Assembly (NCBI GenBank): GCA_018303045.1
Contig: JAGVYX010000047.1
Location: forward strand, 1 to 9,686
Source of the DNA: Candidatus Woesearchaeota archaeon
Lineage (GTDB): Archaea > Nanobdellota > Nanobdellia > Woesearchaeales > GW2011-AR9
Direction: 5' to 3'
Length of the DNA stretch: 9,686 bases
The notes under the pieces were generated by a model that had not been told where the DNA came from, did not search any database, and saw only the letters and a program-made list of their open reading frames with translations. Below are positions 4,715-9,686 of the stretch, one piece after another. Both the position numbers and the translations under genes were made by a program. The stretch's first letter is position 1; the number at the start of each line of letters is the position of its first letter.

Positions 4715-5182
4715 TTAATGGGAAAGCGCTTTAATAACCGAAGCTAGGTGATTAAGAAGAGGAATATCTCTAATTCCCGCTCGGTCCCGAAGATAAGAAA
4801 TACAATTGTAAGAAGGTTGCCTAACTAAATGCGGCAGCAAGGCATAAGGGAGGATCGTTCTGTTCTGGTAATCCCTAAAGATAATTTGTCTAGAATTTTC
4901 AGCTAACTCTATTTCTTTTTCTCCTACTTTTAAAATCTCCCCCGCGAGGGTAAAAAGCGGAGTATCTTCCGTTGTCAATCCTTCCTGAACTCCTTTTAAA
5001 GTTATCTTGTCCAAACTTTTAACCTGTGGAGTAAAGCCATATGTTTGTTCATCAATTTCTACCCCAATATGGCCAACAGAGAGAGGTTTATAACATGATC
5101 TTCCTGCTATCTCTTCTGTGATCAATCCTCTTCCTCTTGCTGTGTACAAAGAATCAAAGAAGCGTAGTTTTGCTTGGCTCAT
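4715..5182 (-). CDS. Unrecognised protein, possible permuted NlpC/P60 (papain-like) fold
   Basis: A 155-residue soluble protein with no signal peptide or membrane segment, starting one base after the sigma-factor stop (TAA-A-ATG), so almost surely in the same transcript and translationally coupled. I cannot assign it firmly. Two segments stand out: SVGHIGVEIDEQTYGFTP (35-52) with H38 on a predicted strand, and PSYNCISYLRDRAGI (123-137) with C127 starting a predicted helix. A histidine strand before a Y-N-C helix is the order found in circularly permuted NlpC/P60 proteins (LRAT/YiiX-like), which are thiol hydrolases or acyltransferases. C30 is another cysteine. Its coupling to the sigma factor suggests a regulator or effector of that factor, such as an anti-sigma or modifying enzyme, but this is speculation. 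Confidence 0.7.
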   Translation of the reverse strand: MSQAKLRFFDSLYTARGRGLITEEIAGRSCYKPLSVGHIGVEIDEQTYGFTPQVKSLDKITLKGVQEGLTTEDTPLFTLAGEILKVGEKEIELAENSRQIIFRDYQNRTILPYALLPHLVRQPSYNCISYLRDRAGIRDIPLLNHLASVIKALSH

Positions 5183-5183
5183 T

Positions 5184-6161
5184 TTACAAATAGGGTTCTA
5201 AGGCTTTAGCCAGGCTTGGGGATCTTAGCTTCCTTAAAGCTTTGGCTTCAATCTGCCTTATCTTTTCCCTGGTTATTAGGCTCATTTCAGACCCTATTTC
5301 TTCTAGAGTTTTACCTTCATCGGCTCCCAGCCAAAACCTCCTTTCCAGCACCAGCTGCTCTTTGGGCGTTAAAGTGGCTAGAACTTTCTGTACTTCTTGG
5401 GCTAATTGCTGTTGATAAATTTTTTCCGTCGGGTCTGTAGCATCTGGATCTTTAATTTGGCTTTCTAAGCTGCCTTTAGACGCGGTATGATTACCTGTAA
5501 AATAAGAGGGCGCGCTTCCAGTTAATGAAAGATAATTTCCGGTAATTGATAAACAGATTAAAGCAGCCCTGCTGGGAGATTTTTCTCTGCCAGCAGTGGC
5601 TAATGCCCTATACATTTCATTTATGCTTAACAACGTTGAATTAATTCTGCCATTTCTTAAGGCTCTTCGAACTTCTATTAATTTGTAAACAGGAATCCTG
5701 ACCAATCCTAATTTCTGGCTGGCAGTTCTGTACATTGCGGCTACAGCATTGTAAGCAATAAAAGTAGAGACCGCTCCTTTTTCTGGATGGTAGTTGTGGA
5801 GTTTTTCAACAATTCGTATTACACCTTCATTAACTAAATCATCTAAAGACATTTCTTTTACTTTAGATTTTCCTGCTCCGGCTGAAACGGCAGTGAGCGG
5901 GTGATCAATTCTGGCTCTTTCGTAAGACAAGGATAATGTTCTCTGTTCTCCTTTGTTAGGCATAATCTTCCCTTTCCCGTAAACTAAATCATCAGCCAGC
6001 TTATATAAAAAAGGGATAAAATTGCCTACGATGGTCTGAGCAATCTCAACTTGTCTTTTCGTCCGTGTTTTTGTTGTTTTACCGAATCCTTGCCGTACTA
6101 ACTGACAATATTCCTCTCCTAAATTATTTACTTCTTCCAGACTAAGATATTTTTTATCCAT
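5184..6161 (-). CDS. Sigma-70 family RNA polymerase sigma factor (bacterial type) in an archaeal genome
   Basis: A 325-residue sigma-70 family protein. Region 2 covers about 38-60 and 104-166: 2.1 helix VGNFIPFLYKLADDL, a 44-residue insertion, the 2.2 core-binding helix DDLVNEGVIRIVEKLHNYHPE, 2.3 VSTFIAYNAVAAMYR, then VRIPVYKLIEVRR. Region 4 covers 257-325: LTPKEQLVLERRFWL, then KTLEEIG and TREKIRQIEAKALRKLR (297-313), nearly the bacterial housekeeping consensus. Region 1.1 is absent, and 167-255 replaces a normal region 3. R298, E299, R302 and Q303 match the -35-reading residues of E. coli RpoD. In 2.3-2.4 the residues that read position -12 are changed. The start at 6161 is preferred over in-frame ATGs at 6182 and 6215 because an archaeal TATA box lies between 6183 and 6190. 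Probably acquired from bacteria. Confidence 0.9.
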   Translation of the reverse strand: MDKKYLSLEEVNNLGEEYCQLVRQGFGKTTKTRTKRQVEIAQTIVGNFIPFLYKLADDLVYGKGKIMPNKGEQRTLSLSYERARIDHPLTAVSAGAGKSKVKEMSLDDLVNEGVIRIVEKLHNYHPEKGAVSTFIAYNAVAAMYRTASQKLGLVRIPVYKLIEVRRALRNGRINSTLLSINEMYRALATAGREKSPSRAALICLSITGNYLSLTGSAPSYFTGNHTASKGSLESQIKDPDATDPTEKIYQQQLAQEVQKVLATLTPKEQLVLERRFWLGADEGKTLEEIGSEMSLITREKIRQIEAKALRKLRSPSLAKALEPYL

Positions 6162-6182
6162 ATAGTTCAAATAAGCGTACAT

Positions 6183-6190
6183 TATATAAA
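6183..6190 (-). promoter_or_regulatory. Archaeal TATA box of the sigma-factor operon
   Basis: TTTATATA preceded by the purine-rich GGAAGAAAGA, a BRE-like stretch. Its centre is 25.5 bases from the ATG at 6161, the window's standard leaderless spacing, and it lies inside the longer reading frame that begins at 6215. It therefore decides the start codon and indicates that TBP/TFB transcribe the sigma gene. Confidence 0.75.
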
Positions 6191-6230
6191 TCTTTCTTCC
6201 TTTACTACTTAGCAATTACAAACCGCAACC

Positions 6231-6238
6231 TTTATAAA
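6231..6238 (+). promoter_or_regulatory. TATA box of the 6261 phosphoesterase
   Basis: TTTATAAA preceded by CCGCAACC, centred 26.5 bases before the ATG at 6261, predicting a leaderless mRNA. It is divergent from the sigma-operon TATA box about 48 bases away, so regulators could affect both. Confidence 0.75.
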
Positions 6239-6260
6239 TTACCCTTTCCCTGAGATTAAG

Positions 6261-6860
6261 ATGAAAATCTTAGCGATCAGCGATGTCCATGGCGACAAAG
6301 CTTTCATGCGCCGAATGGCCGAAAAAGGAAAGAAAGAAAACGTTGACTTAGTGATCATAGCCGGCGATTTAGTTGACTTTGGCCAGATTCCCGAAGGTTT
6401 AATCGGCCCGTTTAAAGAACAGGGGCTGGAAGTTGCCGTTGTGCCGGGCAATCATGAAGGGCTGGCTGACATCAATTTCCTGGTGGAAAGGTATAAAGTA
6501 ACTAATCTGCACGGCTATGCTTTAAAAATCGGCGATCTGGGCATCTTTGGCTGCGGTTATGGAGATATAGGCCTGCATCAATTGACTGAAGAGCAGTTCT
6601 TCAATACGCTAAAAGAAGCTCATAATTCCTTAAAGGATGTTAAAAAGAAACTAATGGTAACTCATGTGCAGCCGAATAACAGTATTTTAGGGCTTCATAT
6701 ACCTCATTGGGGCAGTTCCGGGGTAAGAAAAGCTCTGGGAGAATTCCAGCCCGACGTTCATATTTGCGGCCACGTGCATGAAACCCACGGCATTGAGGAC
6801 GTAGTTGGCAAAACTAGAGTAATCAATGTAGGTAAAACGGGGAAAATTATTGAAATATGA
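6261..6860 (+). CDS. Calcineurin-like metallophosphoesterase
   Basis: A complete 199-residue soluble phosphoesterase of the calcineurin superfamily. All expected metal and catalytic motifs are visible in order: SDVHG (D8, H10), AGDLVD (D36), PGNHEG (N64, H65), VTHVQP (H135) and CGHVHETHG (H171, H173). The short length and the SDVHGD start resemble YfcE/MJ0936-like phosphodiesterases, which cleave phosphodiester substrates using Mn2+ or Ni2+. The exact substrate cannot be read from sequence. It is transcribed alone, divergently from the sigma factor. This intact enzyme is not a close copy of the interrupted phosphoesterase at 1-461, so it is not an obvious replacement for it. Confidence 0.92.
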   Translation: MKILAISDVHGDKAFMRRMAEKGKKENVDLVIIAGDLVDFGQIPEGLIGPFKEQGLEVAVVPGNHEGLADINFLVERYKVTNLHGYALKIGDLGIFGCGYGDIGLHQLTEEQFFNTLKEAHNSLKDVKKKLMVTHVQPNNSILGLHIPHWGSSGVRKALGEFQPDVHICGHVHETHGIEDVVGKTRVINVGKTGKIIEI

Positions 6861-6895
6861 TCTTGTTAAAAAATCTTAAACGAGCGCGCTGTTAA

Positions 6896-6940
6896 ATGAG
6901 CCTGATTAACTTAAAATGGAGCCTGATTAACTTAAAATGA
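6896..6940 (+). CDS. Possible 14-residue leader peptide from the repeated start
   Basis: From the first repeat ATG the frame reads MSLINLKWSLINLK and stops at TGA, which overlaps the ATG of the next gene as ATGA, the classic coupling overlap. A weak TATA-like GTTAAAAAATC lies about 26 bases before 6896, so a leaderless transcript would start at this ATG. It may be only a by-product of the duplication. Confidence 0.35.
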   Translation: MSLINLKWSLINLK

Positions 6941-6954
6941 GCCTGATTAACTTA
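6896..6954 (+). repeat. Triplicated gene start: three tandem ~20-base units each beginning with ATG
   Basis: Units are 6896-6915 (ATGAGCCTGATTAACTTAAA), 6916-6936 (the same with one extra G after ATG) and 6937-6954 (ATGAGCCTGATTAACTTA, then diverging into the gene). The 20/21-base unit lengths put the first two ATGs out of frame with the gene, so only the third ATG opens the 131-residue protein. Confidence 0.85.
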
Positions 6955-7332
6955 TATTCTGCGTTGGGCGGACCCAGCAATCGAAAATTAAATTTAACTG
7001 CCGACGATCAGGGCGCTACTTTGACGATTAAACTTAAGGATGCGGCTCAATCTATAACTATTTTTCAACCTAGTGGCTTGAATACAGCTAATTTTGCCTA
7101 TTCAGCGCCTTCCTGCTCTTCCATGAGAGAAACATTAACTGAATTAAGATTGCCGAAAACCTTTCATGGATCCCTGAGCGATGGCGAAAAATTATTTTAT
7201 CGGTTTAAATCAGCTGCTGAGAATCACTGTTTGGATGGCGTCTTAAATCAAAACATGGCTCTGGAACAGGAGGTAATTTTTAATTCTGAAGAAAGTTTTC
7301 GGAGTGTATTAGAGCGGCTAATGCATTTATAA
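6937..7332 (+). CDS. Unrecognised 131-residue protein with a triplicated 5' end
   Basis: I do not recognise this protein. It starts MSLINLYSALGG, then has a beta-prone half (about 14-58, with LNLTADDQGATLTIKLKDA and SITIFQPSG) and a more helical C-terminal half (about 80-131, GEKLFYRFKSAAENHC and SFRSVLERLMHL). No signal peptide, membrane segment or metal motif is visible; there are two cysteines. The real start is the third of three tandem ATG units. It is convergent with the 7354-8121 gene, 21 bases away, and codirectional with the phosphoesterase 76 bases upstream. Likely lineage-specific. Confidence 0.7.
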   Translation: MSLINLYSALGGPSNRKLNLTADDQGATLTIKLKDAAQSITIFQPSGLNTANFAYSAPSCSSMRETLTELRLPKTFHGSLSDGEKLFYRFKSAAENHCLDGVLNQNMALEQEVIFNSEESFRSVLERLMHL

Positions 7333-7353
7333 TATAGCAAATAACTTAATAAT

Positions 7354-8121
7354 TTAAACAAAGGCTGCCGGAGCTGTTTCCGGTGTTAAAGTCTCCAAAG
7401 TTTTTTGATACGGCCCCTTTTTTTTAAGATGCTCAGCCATGGAATATACAAAATAAATCCGGTCTTTCCCTAATTTTTTTTTCCCTAGGATTCTTACGAG
7501 AGTGTGGCTGCCGCTGCCAAAATCCAGCCAGCCATTTCTGGTTGTTCTTATATCGCCAGGATTAGGGCGGGCCAATAATTTTAGCGCGGCTTCGATTTCT
7601 GCCCTGGTTAAATGACCCAATTTATTTGCTGGAGCGTGTTCTCCGGAGGTGTTAAATTGATACCTTTGGCCCAGGCCTTCTTTCCGATCTAAGATATACG
7701 TTGAAATTTGCCTGGCAGTTAATCGTGTTTTGCTAATAAAAAGCGGATCAAAGGCCAGCCGCAGCCCGCTTAAAATTCTATTTAATCCATAGAGGTATTC
7801 TTTCCGGAGCTTACGGCATTTAGCGCCAGGAATTAACATTTTTTGTTGGCGGTTAAGCAGAAGTATCGTTTGTTCTATACTTTCTTTGCAAAATCGGTAT
7901 CCAGCATTAAACTCAGAAATATCCTCTCCTAACCACTGGGCAAATTGTTCTAAATTACGCAAGTATTCCTGCAGCTGAAGGCTGGCTGTTCTTGGCTCTA
8001 AGCAATGATTGCAGTTTCGCAATAAGGCTTTAATTTCAAGAATAATTCGGGGGTTAGAAATATGGATAAAATCATCTCTAGGAATAATTCGCTGAAAATA
8101 TTTTAACCGGTTGTAGCCCAT
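7354..8121 (-). CDS. Unrecognised 255-residue two-part protein
   Basis: I cannot name a family. The first part (about 1-150) is helical and rich in Leu, Arg and Gln, with a C37-N-H-C40 pair. The second part (about 165-240) reads like a small alpha/beta domain: LGHLTRAEIEAALKLLARP, then NGWLDFGSGSHTLVRILG, GKDRIYFVYSMAEHLKKKG. The LTRAEIEAALKLL helix followed by a basic turn could be a DNA-binding helix-turn-helix, but this is not secure. No membrane segment. The ATG fits a TATA box 29 bases upstream. It diverges from the 8387 gene across a 265-base intergenic region and may be coregulated with it. Confidence 0.75.
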   Translation of the reverse strand: MGYNRLKYFQRIIPRDDFIHISNPRIILEIKALLRNCNHCLEPRTASLQLQEYLRNLEQFAQWLGEDISEFNAGYRFCKESIEQTILLLNRQQKMLIPGAKCRKLRKEYLYGLNRILSGLRLAFDPLFISKTRLTARQISTYILDRKEGLGQRYQFNTSGEHAPANKLGHLTRAEIEAALKLLARPNPGDIRTTRNGWLDFGSGSHTLVRILGKKKLGKDRIYFVYSMAEHLKKKGPYQKTLETLTPETAPAAFV

Positions 8122-8146
8122 TACTAAAACTTAATAATTGTTTTTA

Positions 8147-8154
8147 ATATATAA
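8147..8154 (-). promoter_or_regulatory. TATA box of the 8121 gene
   Basis: TTATATAT on the minus strand, centred 29.5 bases before the ATG at 8121; predicts a leader of only a few bases. Confidence 0.6.
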
Positions 8155-8301
8155 GCGTTGCTTCTGTATTGAAGTTTCTAAGTATCCAACTGCGATCTAT
8201 TTCTAACTTAACTTTCCGGCACTGAATCTAATTTGCTTATGCAGACTGCTATAGAGAAATGCGTTAATTGGTGTAAAATAATAACACATTCCTAATATAT
8301 C

Positions 8302-8336
8302 CCTTTGCTAAATTAATACACTAAATAACGCAAAGG
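8302..8336. repeat. 7-base inverted repeat in the 8122-8386 intergenic region
   Basis: CCTTTGC at 8302-8308 is matched by GCAAAGG at 8330-8336 across a 21-base AT-rich loop. It lies about 20 bases upstream of the TATA box at 8355, where an activator or repressor would bind. No other structure was seen in this 265-base region apart from the two TATA boxes and a doubtful 18-codon frame. Confidence 0.35.
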
Positions 8337-8354
8337 CCTATTATTTCATAAATC

Positions 8355-8362
8355 TTTATAAC
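8355..8362 (+). promoter_or_regulatory. TATA box of the 8387 gene
   Basis: TTTATAAC centred 28.5 bases before the ATG at 8387. A short leader is possible; GCAGGG just before the ATG may be coincidental. Confidence 0.65.
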
Positions 8363-8386
8363 CCCCGCTTCTCTACAGGCAGGGTT

Positions 8387-8806
8387 ATGGTTAAAGTTTT
8401 AGAACAATTATGCCGCAGATTTGCCCGTGATCGGGAAATTGCTCTTAATGAGGATCAGGCAGGACTGATTTATGGCCGGAAGAACGGCTTGGAAATTAAG
8501 TTAGTGCAGGCTTCCAGCAATTTTTCCATTCTGGACATACAAAAGGTCGGAGAAAGCTCAGTTACCTTAATTTATTCTGGTCACTGCGATGAACGGCTGG
8601 CGGAAATTGAAATTGATTCCTGGTGTTTTCTAGATTATTTAACCCTCTTGCGCAATACTCACAAAGGTTTTGCCCAGACCGCGCGGACTAGATTTGAAAT
8701 TTATCTGGGCAGTATTGATCTAGATAAATACGTTGAAGAATTCACAGAGGCTAATGCCGTAGATGTCTTTTGGGTGCTTAATTCCTTTTACCCGCCGCGA
8801 AAATAA
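8387..8806 (+). CDS. Unrecognised 139-residue protein
   Basis: I do not recognise a family. Predicted layout: an N-terminal helix (MVKVLEQLCRRFARDREI), several strands (about 22-75, GLIYGRKNGLEIKLVQ, SILDIQKV, VTLIYSGHC), and a helical C-terminal part with W79-C80-F81 and ending VDVFWVLNSFYPPRK. No signal peptide or membrane segment; three cysteines without an obvious metal site. It is followed 29 bases later by the zinc-ribbon gene on the same strand, and both may share a transcript. Start supported by the TATA box. Confidence 0.75.
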   Translation: MVKVLEQLCRRFARDREIALNEDQAGLIYGRKNGLEIKLVQASSNFSILDIQKVGESSVTLIYSGHCDERLAEIEIDSWCFLDYLTLLRNTHKGFAQTARTRFEIYLGSIDLDKYVEEFTEANAVDVFWVLNSFYPPRK

Positions 8807-8813
8807 TTTAAAG
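8803..8813 (+). promoter_or_regulatory. Possible TATA-like element of the zinc-ribbon gene
   Basis: ATAATTTAAAG overlaps the stop codon of the preceding gene and is centred about 27 bases before the ATG at 8836, matching the leaderless spacing seen elsewhere. The element is degenerate. Confidence 0.3.
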
Positions 8814-8835
8814 AAGCTTTAACTAATTACCTTTT

Positions 8836-8961
8836 ATGTTAACTCATTGTCCTGAATGCCAAAGCAAGCTTCATGAAGGCCAGCATAAGTTTCCTGATGG
8901 CATATTTGTAGTAAAATACTGCAAGAACTGCGGCTTTAGAGAAGAAAGGGCTCTTTTTTAG
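8836..8961 (+). CDS. 41-residue zinc-ribbon protein
   Basis: A very small protein, MLTHCPECQSKL...VVKYCKNCGFREERALF, with two CxxC knuckles (C5-P-E-C8 and C29-K-N-C32-G) separated by 20 residues. This is a classic single rubredoxin-like zinc ribbon that should bind one zinc ion, as in many archaeal nucleic-acid or complex-associated microproteins. The second knuckle CKNCGFRE recalls transcription-factor zinc ribbons. No specific function can be assigned. It follows the 8387 gene and its last 4 bases overlap the end of the convergent gene at 8958-9296 (TTAG shared by TAG and the opposite TAA). Confidence 0.75.
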   Translation: MLTHCPECQSKLHEGQHKFPDGIFVVKYCKNCGFREERALF

Positions 8962-9296
8962 GTCATCTTCTCCAGATAGCCGATAATCATTTCAATTCTA
9001 GGCTGCAGCTCAGGTATTTGTCTTGCCAGCTGCTTCAAACTGATGATGGCATTAAGAACTTCTTTTTCTTTAAGTAATCTTTGCCGCGGTTCAGGAAGCA
9101 GAATCGGAGTTTCTTGATCATCCTTGGCCAGGGCATAAGCCGCGCAGATTGCTCCCAACTGCTTCTGGACTAATTCCGGCAATCCGGCGGATTCTGGGCG
9201 GATATATCTCGCGATAAACCGTCTGAATTGTTTCAGGATATTAAATCCCAATTCTCCCAATTCCAGGATTTGTTCAACAGTTATAGTTTTGCCCAT
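8958..9296 (-). CDS. Small helical protein, function unknown
   Basis: A 112-residue protein that looks all-helical: an N-terminal helix (VEQILELGELGFNILKQFRR), a conserved-looking central stretch (about 50-62, ICAAYALAKDD) and C-terminal helices ending IEMIIGYLEKM. No signal peptide, membrane segment, or cysteine motif beyond a single C50. Not recognised. It lies 19 bases downstream of another small helical gene on the same strand and could act with it, but a TATA box inside the end of that gene suggests it can also be transcribed separately. Confidence 0.75.
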   Translation of the reverse strand: MGKTITVEQILELGELGFNILKQFRRFIARYIRPESAGLPELVQKQLGAICAAYALAKDDQETPILLPEPRQRLLKEKEVLNAIISLKQLARQIPELQPRIEMIIGYLEKMT

Positions 9297-9315
9297 ATTT
9301 TATTATTTCTGTTTC

Positions 9316-9663
9316 TCATTTATACTTTTCAAGCGTCTTTATTGCTATTTTAATCAAATCTGCAGGAAAACTGCCTTCTTCACTCAATAAATACAGAGAA
9401 TCTAAGGCGTCCTTTACCAGGTTTTTATGAAACATGCCCCATAAATAAGTATCCAAATCTCTGGAATCGTTTTCAGATCTTACTTTCATTAAATGAGCTA
9501 CGGATAAAATATTGCTTAGATTTCCATCCAGAAGATCTCGTATGGCCAAAACTTTAGCATCTCCTTTTTTTATTTTTGTGAGAGCTGCCCTTAAACTTTT
9601 CAGTTCTTCCAGTTCTGGTTCAGTTAATTTCATTAATCTCTTTAATGGTTCTGGAATCATCAT
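9316..9663 (-). CDS. Small helical protein, function unknown
   Basis: A 115-residue all-helical, charged protein, not recognised. It starts MMIPEPLKRLMKLTEPELEE, continues with helices around 20-35 and 40-65 (LLDGNLSNILSVAHLMKV), then DTYLWGMFHKNLVKDALDSL and a final IKIAIKTLEKYK helix. No cysteines, signal peptide or membrane segments. Either of two adjacent ATGs (9663 or 9660) could start it. TATAATTAAGG at the very edge of the window (9676-9686) may be its promoter, though the spacing (about 20-23 bases) is slightly short. Upstream context is outside the window. Confidence 0.7.
   Translation of the reverse strand: MMIPEPLKRLMKLTEPELEELKSLRAALTKIKKGDAKVLAIRDLLDGNLSNILSVAHLMKVRSENDSRDLDTYLWGMFHKNLVKDALDSLYLLSEEGSFPADLIKIAIKTLEKYK
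9317..9324 (-). promoter_or_regulatory. TATA box of the 9296 gene embedded in the upstream gene's stop region
   Basis: TATAAATG, preceded by GAAAAG, is built from the last codons and TGA stop of the 9316-9663 gene and is centred about 25 bases before the ATG at 9296. This matches the leaderless spacing of other genes here. Confidence 0.5.
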
Positions 9664-9686
9664 TTACATCAATTACCTTAATTATA

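Noticed and set aside
6162..6215. Longer sigma-factor start at 6215 or 6182
   Set aside because: The extra codons cover the TATA box at 6183-6190 and its purine-rich flank; the ATG at 6161 has the standard spacing seen in other genes.
8239..8295. 18-codon frame starting MQTAIEKC between the divergent genes
   Set aside because: No TATA box, no ribosome binding site, low complexity context; likely chance.
8958..9663. The two adjacent helical proteins as a tandem duplication
   Set aside because: Similar size and helical content, but I could not align shared motifs by eye.

Overview
The window looks like part of a DPANN archaeon genome, most plausibly a Woesearchaeota/Pacearchaeota-type lineage. 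The supporting evidence is an archaeal Sm-like protein followed by ribosomal protein L37e, a translin-family protein, an archaeal metallophosphoesterase, small tightly packed AT-rich genes, and clear archaeal TATA boxes. In most first-of-operon genes the TATA box is centred about 25-30 bases before the start codon, so their mRNAs are nearly or fully leaderless. Internal operon genes carry Shine-Dalgarno sequences instead. No rRNA, tRNA, CRISPR array or insertion sequence was seen.

Region 1 (1-1636): a metallophosphoesterase gene cut by the window edge and interrupted by an in-frame TAA; a small coiled-coil protein; and a minus-strand operon of LSm, L37e and an unrecognised 56-residue protein. 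Region 2 (1840-3373): a plus-strand operon of a histidine-rich membrane protein, a broken CcdA-like thiol-disulfide membrane protein and a 25-residue lysine-rich CxxC peptide, ended by a T-rich terminator. Region 3 (3434-4679): a translin-family RNase candidate whose promoter lies between 10-base inverted repeats, facing a VapBC toxin-antitoxin pair.

Region 4 (4715-6190) is the most striking. It holds a bacterial-type sigma-70 family factor with recognisable regions 2 and 4, expressed from an archaeal TATA promoter, and one base downstream a small protein with a possible permuted NlpC/P60 (papain-like) His...Cys arrangement. VapBC follows on the same strand. Region 5 (6231-6860) is a complete calcineurin-like phosphoesterase divergent from the sigma gene. 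Region 6 (6896-9663) holds mostly lineage-specific proteins I do not recognise: one with a triplicated 5' end that creates an upstream 14-residue reading frame, a 255-residue and a 139-residue protein that diverge from each other, a 41-residue zinc ribbon, and two small helical proteins.

The sigma factor is the best candidate for an unusual system. Its region 4 recognition helix keeps the residues that read the -35 element in bacteria, while several region 2 residues for the -10 element are replaced. A sigma-type protein in a cell that otherwise uses TBP/TFB promoters implies either a second promoter class or a repurposed DNA- or polymerase-binding protein. Sigma-like genes have been reported before in some DPANN single-cell and metagenome genomes, so the gene itself is not wholly new; its operon partner and promoter arrangement are the less explored part.
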